From IMG/VR virus record IMGVR_UViG_3300037801_000199, positions 1 through 23,718 of that record: 23,718 bases of DNA. The stretch is one strand, 5' to 3'. The DNA is from a virus. The notes beneath the pieces were generated by a model. That model ran no database searches and was not told the DNA's origin. It was given only the letters and a program-made list of their open reading frames with translations. Positions within the stretch are counted from its first letter, which is position 1. The number at the start of each line of letters is the position of its first letter. Of the stretch, positions 15,375-22,276 are shown in pieces. Made by a program: the position numbers and the translations under genes.

Positions 15375-16061
15375 CTATTGACTAGAATATAAATTAATAA
15401 CTTCCTTTTTCCATACATCACCGTATTCACAATCTCTCTTATTATCGAACCAAGGTCCGCCTTCTGTATAATGTAGTACTTTTGGCTTACCGTCTTTTGG
15501 TTCTTGATACCAACCGACTAACCAATTATAGCTACAATTCAATTCACCAATTTCTGAATCATCGAGCCAACTAAACCTATGGATATATTTTCCTGTAGTT
15601 TCAGGATTATTAATAAGCTCTTTTGTCAATCTTTTATTACTAGGGTGGCCACAGTTAAACAAAACCATAGAACTCCAGTTTTTCCTAGGATATTGTAACT
15701 GTAATTGCCCATCCATTTTAGTTCCTTCTTCTGGTGTGTAATCATGTTGTACACACATCACAGCATACTTGTCATCTGCTTGATTAAATATCTCTTGAGC
15801 ATCAACTAAAAAGACCATATCACAATCGCAGAATATGGCCCAACCTTTATAGTCATTTAAGTATGGTACTAAAAATCTAGTAAATGTAAATTCTGTACTA
15901 GCGAGTTTATCTACATCTCTAGTATAAACTCCTTTATCTCTTAATTCTTGTTGTTTTAGTGGGAGTACTTCTATATCTTTTGATCTATTTAAAATACTAT
16001 GCTCACAAACTTGGTAAGCTATATCTTCTCTACTATCCCAGCCAACATAAACTCTATTCAT
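15375..16061 (-). CDS. GT-A glycosyltransferase-like protein (DCD motif)
   Basis: The 228-residue protein begins NRVYVGWDSREDIAYQV and has AIFCDCDMVFL with DCD at residues 79-81 as the probable metal/nucleotide-sugar motif, then SSMVLFNCGHP as the acceptor-site strand and KVLHYTEGGPW with a late His for the metal site. This order is that of GT8-like bacterial sugar transferases, including those that act on capsule and LPS-like glycans. The sugar is unknown. The ATG at 16061 has an AGAG site close upstream and overlaps the end of the next gene upstream by 8 bases. It is the first of three DxD-type transferases in series, reading left to right in the window. Confidence 0.9.
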   Translation of the reverse strand: MNRVYVGWDSREDIAYQVCEHSILNRSKDIEVLPLKQQELRDKGVYTRDVDKLASTEFTFTRFLVPYLNDYKGWAIFCDCDMVFLVDAQEIFNQADDKYAVMCVQHDYTPEEGTKMDGQLQLQYPRKNWSSMVLFNCGHPSNKRLTKELINNPETTGKYIHRFSWLDDSEIGELNCSYNWLVGWYQEPKDGKPKVLHYTEGGPWFDNKRDCEYGDVWKKEVINLYSSQ

Positions 16062-16791
16062 TGTTATCTCTTTCTTTACCTGTAAATTCTAAACTACGCC
16101 CTAGTATTTTCCTTGGGCCTTTTGTATGGTCGTAAACTTGTCCTAATACACTTCTACATTGAACGTGACCTTTTTTGTTATCACTTATATTATAATTTAG
16201 TGTACCTCTTTCTTCAAATCTAAACCTTACTTCGTCCCATATCCAACTGTCGTGCCATTCCTTTTCATTGTATACCATATCAGAATTATACATTTCTTGA
16301 ACCGCTTCAGCAAAGTATTTGGTGTGCGGGTGTTTTAAATTAAAATATAGATAACCACACTCGCTGTAATCTGGTCGTGGTCTACCTAAGTAAGTCATCA
16401 TATATCCATCACGATGTATTTTTTGTTTCATCCAATCTACATCTATAGGATTATAAAATACACTATCAGCATCTATACATATTAAACCGTCTGTACCTGC
16501 TTCTATTTGTTTTAATATTTCGTGTGTATATACATAAACTTTATAACAAAATCTAACAGCATCAAATTTAAAAGTACTGCCTTTTAGATCTGGTACTTTT
16601 CTGCTTCTATTTCTTTCAACAAATTCTTTACATTTAGGAATAAGATCAAATGTATTAAACGTTTCTACATTAGGTATTTCGTCTTCACTATAAACAATTA
16701 GTTCAAAAGGCCAATTATAAGTTGACATAAATCTATGAGCATACTCATCATACAAACGTTTATTAAAAGTTGTTACTGTTTTTATATTCAC
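16054..16791 (-). CDS. GT-A glycosyltransferase-like protein (DAD motif), paralog of next gene
   Basis: This 245-residue protein starts at a GTG (16791) with GAGG 8 bases upstream; its first bases overlap the stop of the upstream gene as GTGA. The N-terminus MNIKTVTTFN and the helix DEYAHRFMST match the start of the upstream neighbour (KIHCVTTFS, KQYAHRMLDS). The DxD motif is in GLICIDADSVF, with DAD at residues 107-109, the same positions as in that neighbour. A conserved Lys-Val (CYKVYVY) precedes it. These are tandem paralogs that most likely transfer different sugars or act at successive steps. The acceptor is unknown, and no membrane anchor is seen. Confidence 0.9.
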   Translation of the reverse strand: MNIKTVTTFNKRLYDEYAHRFMSTYNWPFELIVYSEDEIPNVETFNTFDLIPKCKEFVERNRSRKVPDLKGSTFKFDAVRFCYKVYVYTHEILKQIEAGTDGLICIDADSVFYNPIDVDWMKQKIHRDGYMMTYLGRPRPDYSECGYLYFNLKHPHTKYFAEAVQEMYNSDMVYNEKEWHDSWIWDEVRFRFEERGTLNYNISDNKKGHVQCRSVLGQVYDHTKGPRKILGRSLEFTGKERDNNE

Positions 16792-17405
16792 TTGCTAATC
16801 CTCTTTAACACTTCGTTATCTTTTAAATTATTAAACAAATGAGCACCTATTCTTTCTCTTGATTTATCATAAGCATCTTTATCTGTGTGAGCAGGCGAAT
16901 CCCATATTTTATCTCTTCGGTATTCATCTAAAAAGTATTTTAAAAACTCTCTAGCATCTCCATGGTCTAAGTTAATCATATGAAATCCAGTTTCTGTAGG
17001 ATCTAGTAAACAAGCACCGAGATAGCCTTCTACTAAACTTGCTAACTCAGGTGCTGTCATAGGACTATGAGTAATAGTATCAGCATCTAGAAAAATTACA
17101 ATTTGCTCTTTTAAATTAATATGCTTATCACAACAATCTCCAAAAGCAAAAACTTTATGACTAAACTTAATACCGTCACTTGGATTATTTTTATTTCTTA
17201 CTTTGAAGCTTTCTAGTTCCTTGTTATTGAAAGCCCACATTTTAACATATCTAGGATATAGCTTGTTCCATTGAGGAGCAGGCATATCATGGTATACATG
17301 GAGAGTAATATCGCTAGGCCAGTGTTCAATCCACGAATCTAACATTCGGTGGGCGTATTGCTTGTATCCATCATTACTAAAAGTTGTTACACAATGTATT
17401 TTCAT
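16788..17405 (-). CDS. GT-A glycosyltransferase-like protein (DAD motif), paralog of 16054-16791
   Basis: A 205-residue relative of the adjacent downstream gene. Shared features are the opening VTTF strand, the YAHRMLDSW helix, SHKVFAF before the active site, and DAD at residues 107-109 in IVIFLDADTIT. Later ETGFHMINLDH is the acceptor-side strand. The C-terminal part is about 40 residues shorter than in the paralog, so the two may differ in acceptor recognition. The ATG at 17405 has only a poor ribosome binding site. A gap of 16 bases separates it from the small gene upstream, one of the few gaps in this island. Confidence 0.9.
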   Translation of the reverse strand: MKIHCVTTFSNDGYKQYAHRMLDSWIEHWPSDITLHVYHDMPAPQWNKLYPRYVKMWAFNNKELESFKVRNKNNPSDGIKFSHKVFAFGDCCDKHINLKEQIVIFLDADTITHSPMTAPELASLVEGYLGACLLDPTETGFHMINLDHGDAREFLKYFLDEYRRDKIWDSPAHTDKDAYDKSRERIGAHLFNNLKDNEVLKRISK

Positions 17406-17421
17406 AATCGTATTGTCCGGT

Positions 17422-17616
17422 TTACTGTCTTACTAATGTATGTATCGAATTATTTTTTAGGTGATCCAAAAGGTGATGTTGATTGGAAATGGCATTTAAA
17501 ACGTCTAAATATCTTATCTGTAGCACTTTGATACCATTGTCTAATAAATCCGCTTGTACGTCGGGTATATGCTGTCTTAGACCATATAAATTAGTGTATT
17601 TTACGTTATATTCCAT
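17422..17616 (-). CDS. Small hypothetical protein (64 residues)
   Basis: A 64-residue frame fills an otherwise empty 200-base gap and starts inside the last codons of the upstream GT-B-like gene (11-base overlap), the same style of overlap used throughout the island. The sequence begins MEYNVKYTNLYGLRQ and ends with LDHLKNNSIHTLVRQ; it is amphipathic with no clear motif. It could be a real small protein or the remnant of a larger gene. I cannot assign a function. Confidence 0.5.
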   Translation of the reverse strand: MEYNVKYTNLYGLRQHIPDVQADLLDNGIKVLQIRYLDVLNAISNQHHLLDHLKNNSIHTLVRQ

Positions 17617-18481
17617 GATGTTCTTTTAATAAATTCCAAGCTGTTCCGTCTTTCATTTCAGATAGCCTATACTGATGATAAGCTAAAGCATTAAACCAAT
17701 TTTGCCTATCTGGTTCTTCTTTCATTATGTTTTTGTCTATATCACCAAACCTAAAACTTAAAGAATGTGAAGCGGCGTTACTGTGACTAATCACAGGAAT
17801 ACCTTGAGCAATAGCATCTACTACTACTCCGCTATTATAAGCTACTACACAATAAGCACCATCTAAATCTTGTTGTAAAGTATTGCTACTTACAAGATGC
17901 TCCATTGCTTGAATTTGTTGCTTTACTACATCAGGTGGTAAAGGATATCCTTTATCATCACAAGCTATTACAGGTGGTTTGTATCTAATCTTAATTGCTC
18001 TATCAGTTTTAGACTTAATAAGTTGTACTGTATTGTCTAACCAATCTGTAGAATTTGTGTACCAAGCTGTTGGCTGTGTTGGTGGAAGAATTAATATATA
18101 CCCGTTGTCTTTTTTCTTCCAAGGTTGAATATCAAGTTGTTTACTAAAGTAAAAATTAAATCTATCAGCTGGCCATTTTTTGTTTATTTCTTTTATGTTG
18201 AGCCCGTTTTTGGTTATACGATACCAAGGATCAGGTCCTGTTTTATGGCCGCCTTGGAAATAAGCGTGGTCAATATGTAAGTAATTAATACCTTTGCTTT
18301 CTGCTTGTCTAAATACTTCAGCTGTGCCTCTTAAAAAACCAAAACTAGTAACTGTACTAGCATCACCTGGTAGGCCGTTTTTTAAATCACTTATATCAAT
18401 AGATACTCCATTTGAACCTTTGATAAAAGCGTCTACTACTACTTGAGTATGGTTCTTACTAGTACTATAACCGTATAACAT
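17606..18481 (-). CDS. GT-B-like / capsule-glycan-type protein, paralog of 18531-19424
   Basis: The 291-residue protein has two lobes. The N-terminal lobe (LYGYSTSKNHTQVVVDAFIKG, then INYLHIDHAYFQGG) is followed near residue 135 by GYILILPPTQPTAW and a C-terminal lobe ending with AYNSGVVVDAIAQGIPVIS, which is the glycine/serine-rich donor-binding turn of GT-B type or KpsS-like capsule transferases. The final RQNWFNALAYHQYRLSEM segment matches the end of the divergent neighbour (REQWLIELAHTEWTVEEI), so they are paralogs. The ATG at 18481 has a modest GGA site. The two genes are separated by only 49 bases with a palindromic A/T box in between. Acceptor unknown. Confidence 0.86.
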   Translation of the reverse strand: MLYGYSTSKNHTQVVVDAFIKGSNGVSIDISDLKNGLPGDASTVTSFGFLRGTAEVFRQAESKGINYLHIDHAYFQGGHKTGPDPWYRITKNGLNIKEINKKWPADRFNFYFSKQLDIQPWKKKDNGYILILPPTQPTAWYTNSTDWLDNTVQLIKSKTDRAIKIRYKPPVIACDDKGYPLPPDVVKQQIQAMEHLVSSNTLQQDLDGAYCVVAYNSGVVVDAIAQGIPVISHSNAASHSLSFRFGDIDKNIMKEEPDRQNWFNALAYHQYRLSEMKDGTAWNLLKEHHGI

Positions 18482-18510
18482 TGATTTCCATTTCTCGAAT
18501 TAACTACTCA

Positions 18511-18525
18511 TATTTAGTGTAAATA
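18511..18525. promoter_or_regulatory. Palindromic late-promoter-like box between divergent paralogs
   Basis: TATTTA-GTG-TAAATA is a perfect 6-bp inverted repeat. It gives a late-box-like ACTAAATA on the minus strand (18511-18518), placing a start about 20 bases before the minus gene, and TGTAAATA on the plus strand (18518-18525), only 5 bases before the plus gene ATG. One element might serve both directions. Confidence 0.35.
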
Positions 18526-18530
18526 CTTTT

Positions 18531-19424
18531 ATGAAAGTTTCTTTCTTTACTCAAAATTCTAGCAAGGCAGGTAGGCCAATTTTCGAAGCTATGATGAAAG
18601 CTGTCAACGAATGGAAGTGTAATGACGTTGTAGTTGAAAACGACATGAATGCCGATGTTGCCGTAATTTGGTCATTACTGTGGAACGGAAGAATGGCTCC
18701 TAACAGAGCTGTTTGGAATGAATTTCATAAACAAGGTAAGCCTGTTGTAGTTTTAGAAGTAGGTGGATTAAATCGTAATGTTACGTGGAAAGTTGGCATC
18801 AATGGTATTAATGCTAAAGCTGACTTTTGTAATAAAACAGATTTAGATGTTGATCGACCAAGTAAGCTAGGAATAAAATTAAAGGCTTGGAACTTGCTCG
18901 GAGATAATATTATTATTTGTGGGCAACATCAAAAAAGTGATCAATGGCGTAACTTGCCACATATAGATCAATACTACGAAAATAGAATATTAGAAATTAG
19001 AAATCATACAGACATTCCAATACTAATAAGAGATCATCCTCGTCATAAAAGAGGAATCCACTATACTGAAGAAATTAATTTAAAGAAAAAATATGGTGTA
19101 AAATACACTGATGCTAGTCAGATAGAAGGCACATACGATAACTTTGATTTTAATAAAGCACTAGAAACAGCTAAACTAGTTGTTAGTGAAAGTAGTAACC
19201 CTGCCATGGAGGCTACTATAAACGGAGTAGCGGCCTGGACTGGTCCTGAAAGTTTAACTTATCCTGTTAGTGTTCATCCTAAAGATTTAGATAATTTAAG
19301 ACCAAATAGAGAACAATGGCTAATAGAGTTAGCACATACTGAATGGACAGTTGAAGAAATTAGTGAAGGTGTACCTTGGTCTAGACTGTGGAGTAGTCTA
19401 CAAGGGTACCGTCAACCCAACTAA
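18531..19424 (+). CDS. GT-B-like / capsule-glycan-type protein on plus strand
   Basis: A 297-residue paralog of the divergent gene at 17606-18481. Common features are a first strand KVSFFTQNSSKAGRP, a linker to the second lobe at DNIIICGQHQKSDQW, PILIRDHPRHKR (a basic DHP-type segment seen in capsule polysaccharide transferases), a donor-site turn VVSESSNPAMEATINGV and the end REQWLIELAHTEW. The ATG at 18531 has no visible ribosome binding site; either the transcript is leaderless or a late box at 18518-18525 lies too close for a leader. It is the only plus-strand gene in its neighbourhood, and its last 44 bases overlap the end of the opposing methyltransferase gene. Function in glycan assembly is inferred. 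Confidence 0.85.
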   Translation: MKVSFFTQNSSKAGRPIFEAMMKAVNEWKCNDVVVENDMNADVAVIWSLLWNGRMAPNRAVWNEFHKQGKPVVVLEVGGLNRNVTWKVGINGINAKADFCNKTDLDVDRPSKLGIKLKAWNLLGDNIIICGQHQKSDQWRNLPHIDQYYENRILEIRNHTDIPILIRDHPRHKRGIHYTEEINLKKKYGVKYTDASQIEGTYDNFDFNKALETAKLVVSESSNPAMEATINGVAAWTGPESLTYPVSVHPKDLDNLRPNREQWLIELAHTEWTVEEISEGVPWSRLWSSLQGYRQPN

Positions 19425-20157
19425 GAAGTAAATTCTTATTAGAAATAAATCCAAACTTATTAAGTTGTTGTACCATTGAGTTAGGTAAACGATCCATTTC
19501 CATTAAGTCATAAGGTGTAACATCATCAATACCATAAGTATCATCTGACGTTTTATATACAATAGCATTTACTAGATTGCTATTTTTTTCTTGCATGAAG
19601 TAAGCATCTTTACAATCATAACCTGCTAATGCCAAGCCATGAATAAGATTTACAATATTAATATCTGTATGACAATCTGGATAAAGCCTATAATCAGGCT
19701 CACCGTAAAACATATTATTAATTCTAGGAACTGTTATACATAACATACCTTCTTTTTCTTGTAACTCATTCATTTTTAATAATGCTTCATAAAAGTTACT
19801 GTATTTGTGTAGAACACTATGACACCATAATACATCAAACTTTTTACTGCCAGCTTTATTAAACGATTCCCAAAAACTCTTCGATGTTCTAACATAGTTT
19901 ACTCTTTCCATGTCTTTAACTTCTTGTTTCATTTCGTCAGTTCGGCTACAAGCTGTTACGTCAATTTCTAAAGGTTTTGGATCCTTTTCATCGTCATCCA
20001 TTCTTGTTGCCCACCATTCAGAATCTAATCCTATTCCTGATTCAATATCAAGAACACTTGAAACACTTGCCATCATTTCTGGATAGTCTTCTAAAGCAGA
20101 TAAAAACCTCAGTGAATGAAGTCCTCTTGTTTGGTGGTTATTTAATAATAGGTCCAT
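19381..20157 (-). CDS. SAM-dependent methyltransferase-like protein (class I)
   Basis: The 258-residue protein shows a class I methyltransferase pattern: motif I as SSVLDIESGIGLDSEW (a variant of the usual GxGxG), an acidic strand LEIDVTAC, then KFDVLWCHSVLHKYSNFYEALLKM, which is the typical motif IV/post-IV region with a following helix, and GMLCITVPR as the next strand. GT-like neighbours suggest a glycan or small-molecule substrate, but protein or RNA cannot be excluded. It starts at ATG 20157 with a GGG-type site, overlapping the preceding small gene by 20 bases, and its 3' end overlaps the plus-strand GT-B-like gene. Confidence 0.87.
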   Translation of the reverse strand: MDLLLNNHQTRGLHSLRFLSALEDYPEMMASVSSVLDIESGIGLDSEWWATRMDDDEKDPKPLEIDVTACSRTDEMKQEVKDMERVNYVRTSKSFWESFNKAGSKKFDVLWCHSVLHKYSNFYEALLKMNELQEKEGMLCITVPRINNMFYGEPDYRLYPDCHTDINIVNLIHGLALAGYDCKDAYFMQEKNSNLVNAIVYKTSDDTYGIDDVTPYDLMEMDRLPNSMVQQLNKFGFISNKNLLLSWVDGTLVDYSTV

Positions 20158-20416
20158 TTGATATCCCTGTTAACATTGATTGATACTTATAGTTATCAAA
20201 ATATTCATTAGCCTTCTTATATTTTGTTATCAACGTATGTAGCTTTGGTGTTGTATTAAATTTATTGTATTCGATTAAAGATCTATACATATCATTCATT
20301 AGTATCTCTAACGTGTTATACATAGTTCCTATTTCTACAGGTTTGTCTTTAAGTGTACCCCACTCATCTTTTTTCCATTCTGAGTAGAGCTTTCTTGCTT
20401 TACTACAAGCTAACAT
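20138..20416 (-). CDS. Small hypothetical protein downstream of UvsY
   Basis: A 92-residue, lysine- and tyrosine-rich, helical protein (start MLACSKARKLYSEWKKDEWG). No motif is recognised. Its ATG at 20416 lies in the last codons of uvsY (14-base overlap) and its stop overlaps the methyltransferase start, so it is translated as part of the recombination operon. It could be a DNA-metabolism accessory, but this is only context. Confidence 0.8.
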   Translation of the reverse strand: MLACSKARKLYSEWKKDEWGTLKDKPVEIGTMYNTLEILMNDMYRSLIEYNKFNTTPKLHTLITKYKKANEYFDNYKYQSMLTGISNGPIIK

Positions 20417-20882
20417 CTTCCATACCTGCTGTTCTTAAACGAGTTATATGTCCTAATTGCCATTGTTTTGCCTCTAGACCTTTCATTATACCTAGCCATT
20501 TATTTCTCATTAAAGCTACTTCGTTAATTAACGTTTCAAAGTCAATTACTTCATCTTCTCCATCAACATACTTTTCAGCATCTCTTGTTGACAAAGCTCT
20601 AGCATAACTTTCTAGGTAATTTTTAAAATGTTTACGTCTAATTTTTCTTAATTGAATATTAAGAAAATTTAACACAGCCTCAATTTCTTGAAGCTGGCTA
20701 AATCTTATTTCTGTTTGAGCTGGAAGTTCTTTTAAGTTCTTTTCAATATTCCCATATATCCCTGACTCTTTCCTAGCGACTAATAACTCGCCTTCAAAGT
20801 GTTCTAAGAAATCTGGCAATACTGCTAGATTATGTGTTACTTTAGAGTACCAATTAGTTGTAATCATAGTCTCCGTCATCAT
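20403..20882 (-). CDS. uvsY: UvsY-like recombination mediator
   Basis: The product is about 159 residues. In T4, UvsY (137 residues, hexamer) loads the UvsX recombinase onto gp32-coated single-stranded DNA. The helical sequence ends with EVALMRNKWLGIMKGLEAKQWQLGHITRLR, which fits the C-terminal helix of UvsY where IxxMxxF-type segments occur in T4, and the location next to uvsX supports this. An insertion of charged residues, RDAEKYVDGEDEVID, sits in the middle. The start is ambiguous: a 15-base repeat gives two GGAG sites and in-frame ATGs at 20885, 20882, 20879 and 20867; I chose 20882 because the GGAG lies 6 bases before it. It overlaps the end of the acidic gene upstream. Confidence 0.8.
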   Translation of the reverse strand: MMTETMITTNWYSKVTHNLAVLPDFLEHFEGELLVARKESGIYGNIEKNLKELPAQTEIRFSQLQEIEAVLNFLNIQLRKIRRKHFKNYLESYARALSTRDAEKYVDGEDEVIDFETLINEVALMRNKWLGIMKGLEAKQWQLGHITRLRTAGMEDVSL

Positions 20883-21123
20883 CATAGTCTCCGTCGTCAC
20901 CTTCCTCGTAAAGAGGGTCGGCTATCACGTCGTCGATCAGTTCTTCCATTATGTCGTCCGATTCAGCTAATGCTTCTAGTGTTTCCTCTTCTATACCATT
21001 ATCTTGTAATGTTGTTAGAAAATGCTGACCTGCTCTAACTTTATCTTTTTCTGGAATATACTCTTGTAAGCATTTCCAAGTTTCTACTACTACGTCTGTA
21101 GTGAATGAAGTATCTTCTGCCAT
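20854..21123 (-). CDS. Small acidic protein between UvsX and UvsY
   Basis: A 89-residue protein, MAEDTSFTTDVVVETWK at the start, with an amphipathic helical middle and an extremely acidic tail (GDDGDYDDDGDYDYN). The ATG at 21123 has a GGAG site 7 bases upstream that lies within the last codon of uvsX. The tail is encoded by a 15-base direct repeat that also provides the start signals of uvsY. A tail of this kind could mimic DNA or bind a basic partner such as UvsX or UvsY; that is speculation. Similar small acidic proteins, I believe, occur at this place in marine T4-like phages. Confidence 0.85.
   Translation of the reverse strand: MAEDTSFTTDVVVETWKCLQEYIPEKDKVRAGQHFLTTLQDNGIEEETLEALAESDDIMEELIDDVIADPLYEEGDDGDYDDDGDYDYN
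20863..20895 (-). repeat. 15-bp direct repeat, period 18, at the uvsY start
   Basis: On the minus strand GACGGAGACTATGAT occurs twice (20881-20895 and 20863-20877), 18 bases apart. It encodes GDYD units in the acidic gene and, in another frame, supplies two copies of a GGAG-plus-ATG start signal for uvsY. The 18-base period keeps both frames open. Confidence 0.85.
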
Positions 21124-21127
21124 AGTT

Positions 21128-22213
21128 TTACTCCGATGCTATGTTTTCGCCTTCTTGAGGTTCTTCCTCAATGCTACTTATATTATCATCTTGAGCTTTA
21201 CTACCACCAGAAAGTATATCATCCATTACTTTCTGAAGTCTTTCTCCAGTCCATTGCTTACGAAATTCTTTAATTTCTTCGCCAGCTAATGTAGTATATT
21301 TGAGCTTGTTGCCGTCTTTTAAAATAATACCGTTCTTTTCAAACATTTCAAGTAATCCACTATAAGGATCCATTCCTCTATCATAAGGAATCTTTACTTG
21401 TACTGCTTCAAACGGTTTAGAGTAACGAGTTTTCATTACTTTACAGCCTGCTCTAATACCTCGAACATCACTTATTTTATTTCCATCTTCATCTTCTTTT
21501 AGTTTCAATTTTTTCATTGCTACTACAATACTTGAAGCATAGATAAATCCTTGTCCGCCTGATATCTTATCATCAGGGTCAAACATATCTTGTGAAGCAT
21601 AAGTGTGATTTGTACACACCATACCTACATTATAAGCACCAATCATATTAACAGTATTACGAACAAGAGCTGTTAAGGCTTTAGGTTTACGACCCATATC
21701 ACCTTTCATATCACCCTTATCAAACTGATCTACATCTGTTGGTGTTAATAACATACCCAATGAATCAATTACAAATAATACTTTAGGACGTTCTTCACTA
21801 TCCATTTCTTTGTAATCTTTCATAAACTTGCTAATAGTTAAAGCAACGTCATCTATCATACTCATTGATAATTTTAAAAGTTTGCTAGAATCTGTACTTA
21901 CACCTAATGCTTGTAGCCAAGTTTCATCTAAGGCATTCTCTGAGTCAATTAATACTACAAAGATACCTTGTTCTTGGGCGTGTTTTACAATATTTCCTGC
22001 CGCGAAATAACTTTTACCTGCTCCTGATTCACCAGCAAATACAGTTACTTTGCCTAGTGGTACACCTCTATTAAAGTCGCCACTAATAAGGTAATTCAAA
22101 CAATAATTACCTGTGCTGATCCAATCCGTTGGATCATGAAAGCCAACACTTAATCCGTCAATGGATTTTGTTATGTCTTTTCTAAATTTACTTACGTCGA
22201 ATGGTTTTGGCAT
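21128..22213 (-). CDS. uvsX: UvsX RecA-like recombinase
   Basis: The 361-residue protein is a T4 UvsX-type recombinase that forms filaments on ssDNA and drives strand invasion. Walker A is GESGAGKS at residues 61-68 (the UvsX form rather than RecA's GPESSGKT), the RecA-like glutamate region is LIDSENALDETW near 88-100, Walker B is KVLFVIDSL near 144-152, and L1/L2-like loops follow with KGDMGRKPKALTAL and NHTYASQD, ISGGQG. The C-terminal part, ILKDGNKLKYTTLAGEEI, is family-typical. AAGGAAGGA is an unusually long ribosome binding site just before the ATG at 22213. A terminator separates it from gp32 upstream, so it depends on readthrough or on an unseen promoter. uvsY follows after the small acidic gene. 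Confidence 0.97.
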   Translation of the reverse strand: MPKPFDVSKFRKDITKSIDGLSVGFHDPTDWISTGNYCLNYLISGDFNRGVPLGKVTVFAGESGAGKSYFAAGNIVKHAQEQGIFVVLIDSENALDETWLQALGVSTDSSKLLKLSMSMIDDVALTISKFMKDYKEMDSEERPKVLFVIDSLGMLLTPTDVDQFDKGDMKGDMGRKPKALTALVRNTVNMIGAYNVGMVCTNHTYASQDMFDPDDKISGGQGFIYASSIVVAMKKLKLKEDEDGNKISDVRGIRAGCKVMKTRYSKPFEAVQVKIPYDRGMDPYSGLLEMFEKNGIILKDGNKLKYTTLAGEEIKEFRKQWTGERLQKVMDDILSGGSKAQDDNISSIEEEPQEGENIASE

Positions 22214-22230
22214 ATCTTCCTTCCTTGATT

Positions 22231-22262
22231 AAAAAAGTGTAACAGGCCGAAACCTGTTACAC
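22231..22262 (-). terminator. Strong Rho-independent terminator between gene 32 and uvsX
   Basis: On the minus strand a perfect 10-bp stem (GTGTAACAGG with CCTGTTACAC, 22253-22262 and 22237-22246) with a 6-base loop is followed by six T, starting 15 bases past the gene 32 stop. It would end most gene 32 transcripts before uvsX. Confidence 0.92.
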
Positions 22263-22276
22263 AGTTCTTACTAATA

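Noticed and set aside
17349-17531. 60-residue plus-strand open frame overlapping the small gene at 17422-17616
   Set aside because: No ribosome binding site or family match, and it runs into the start of the glycosyltransferase gene on the other strand.
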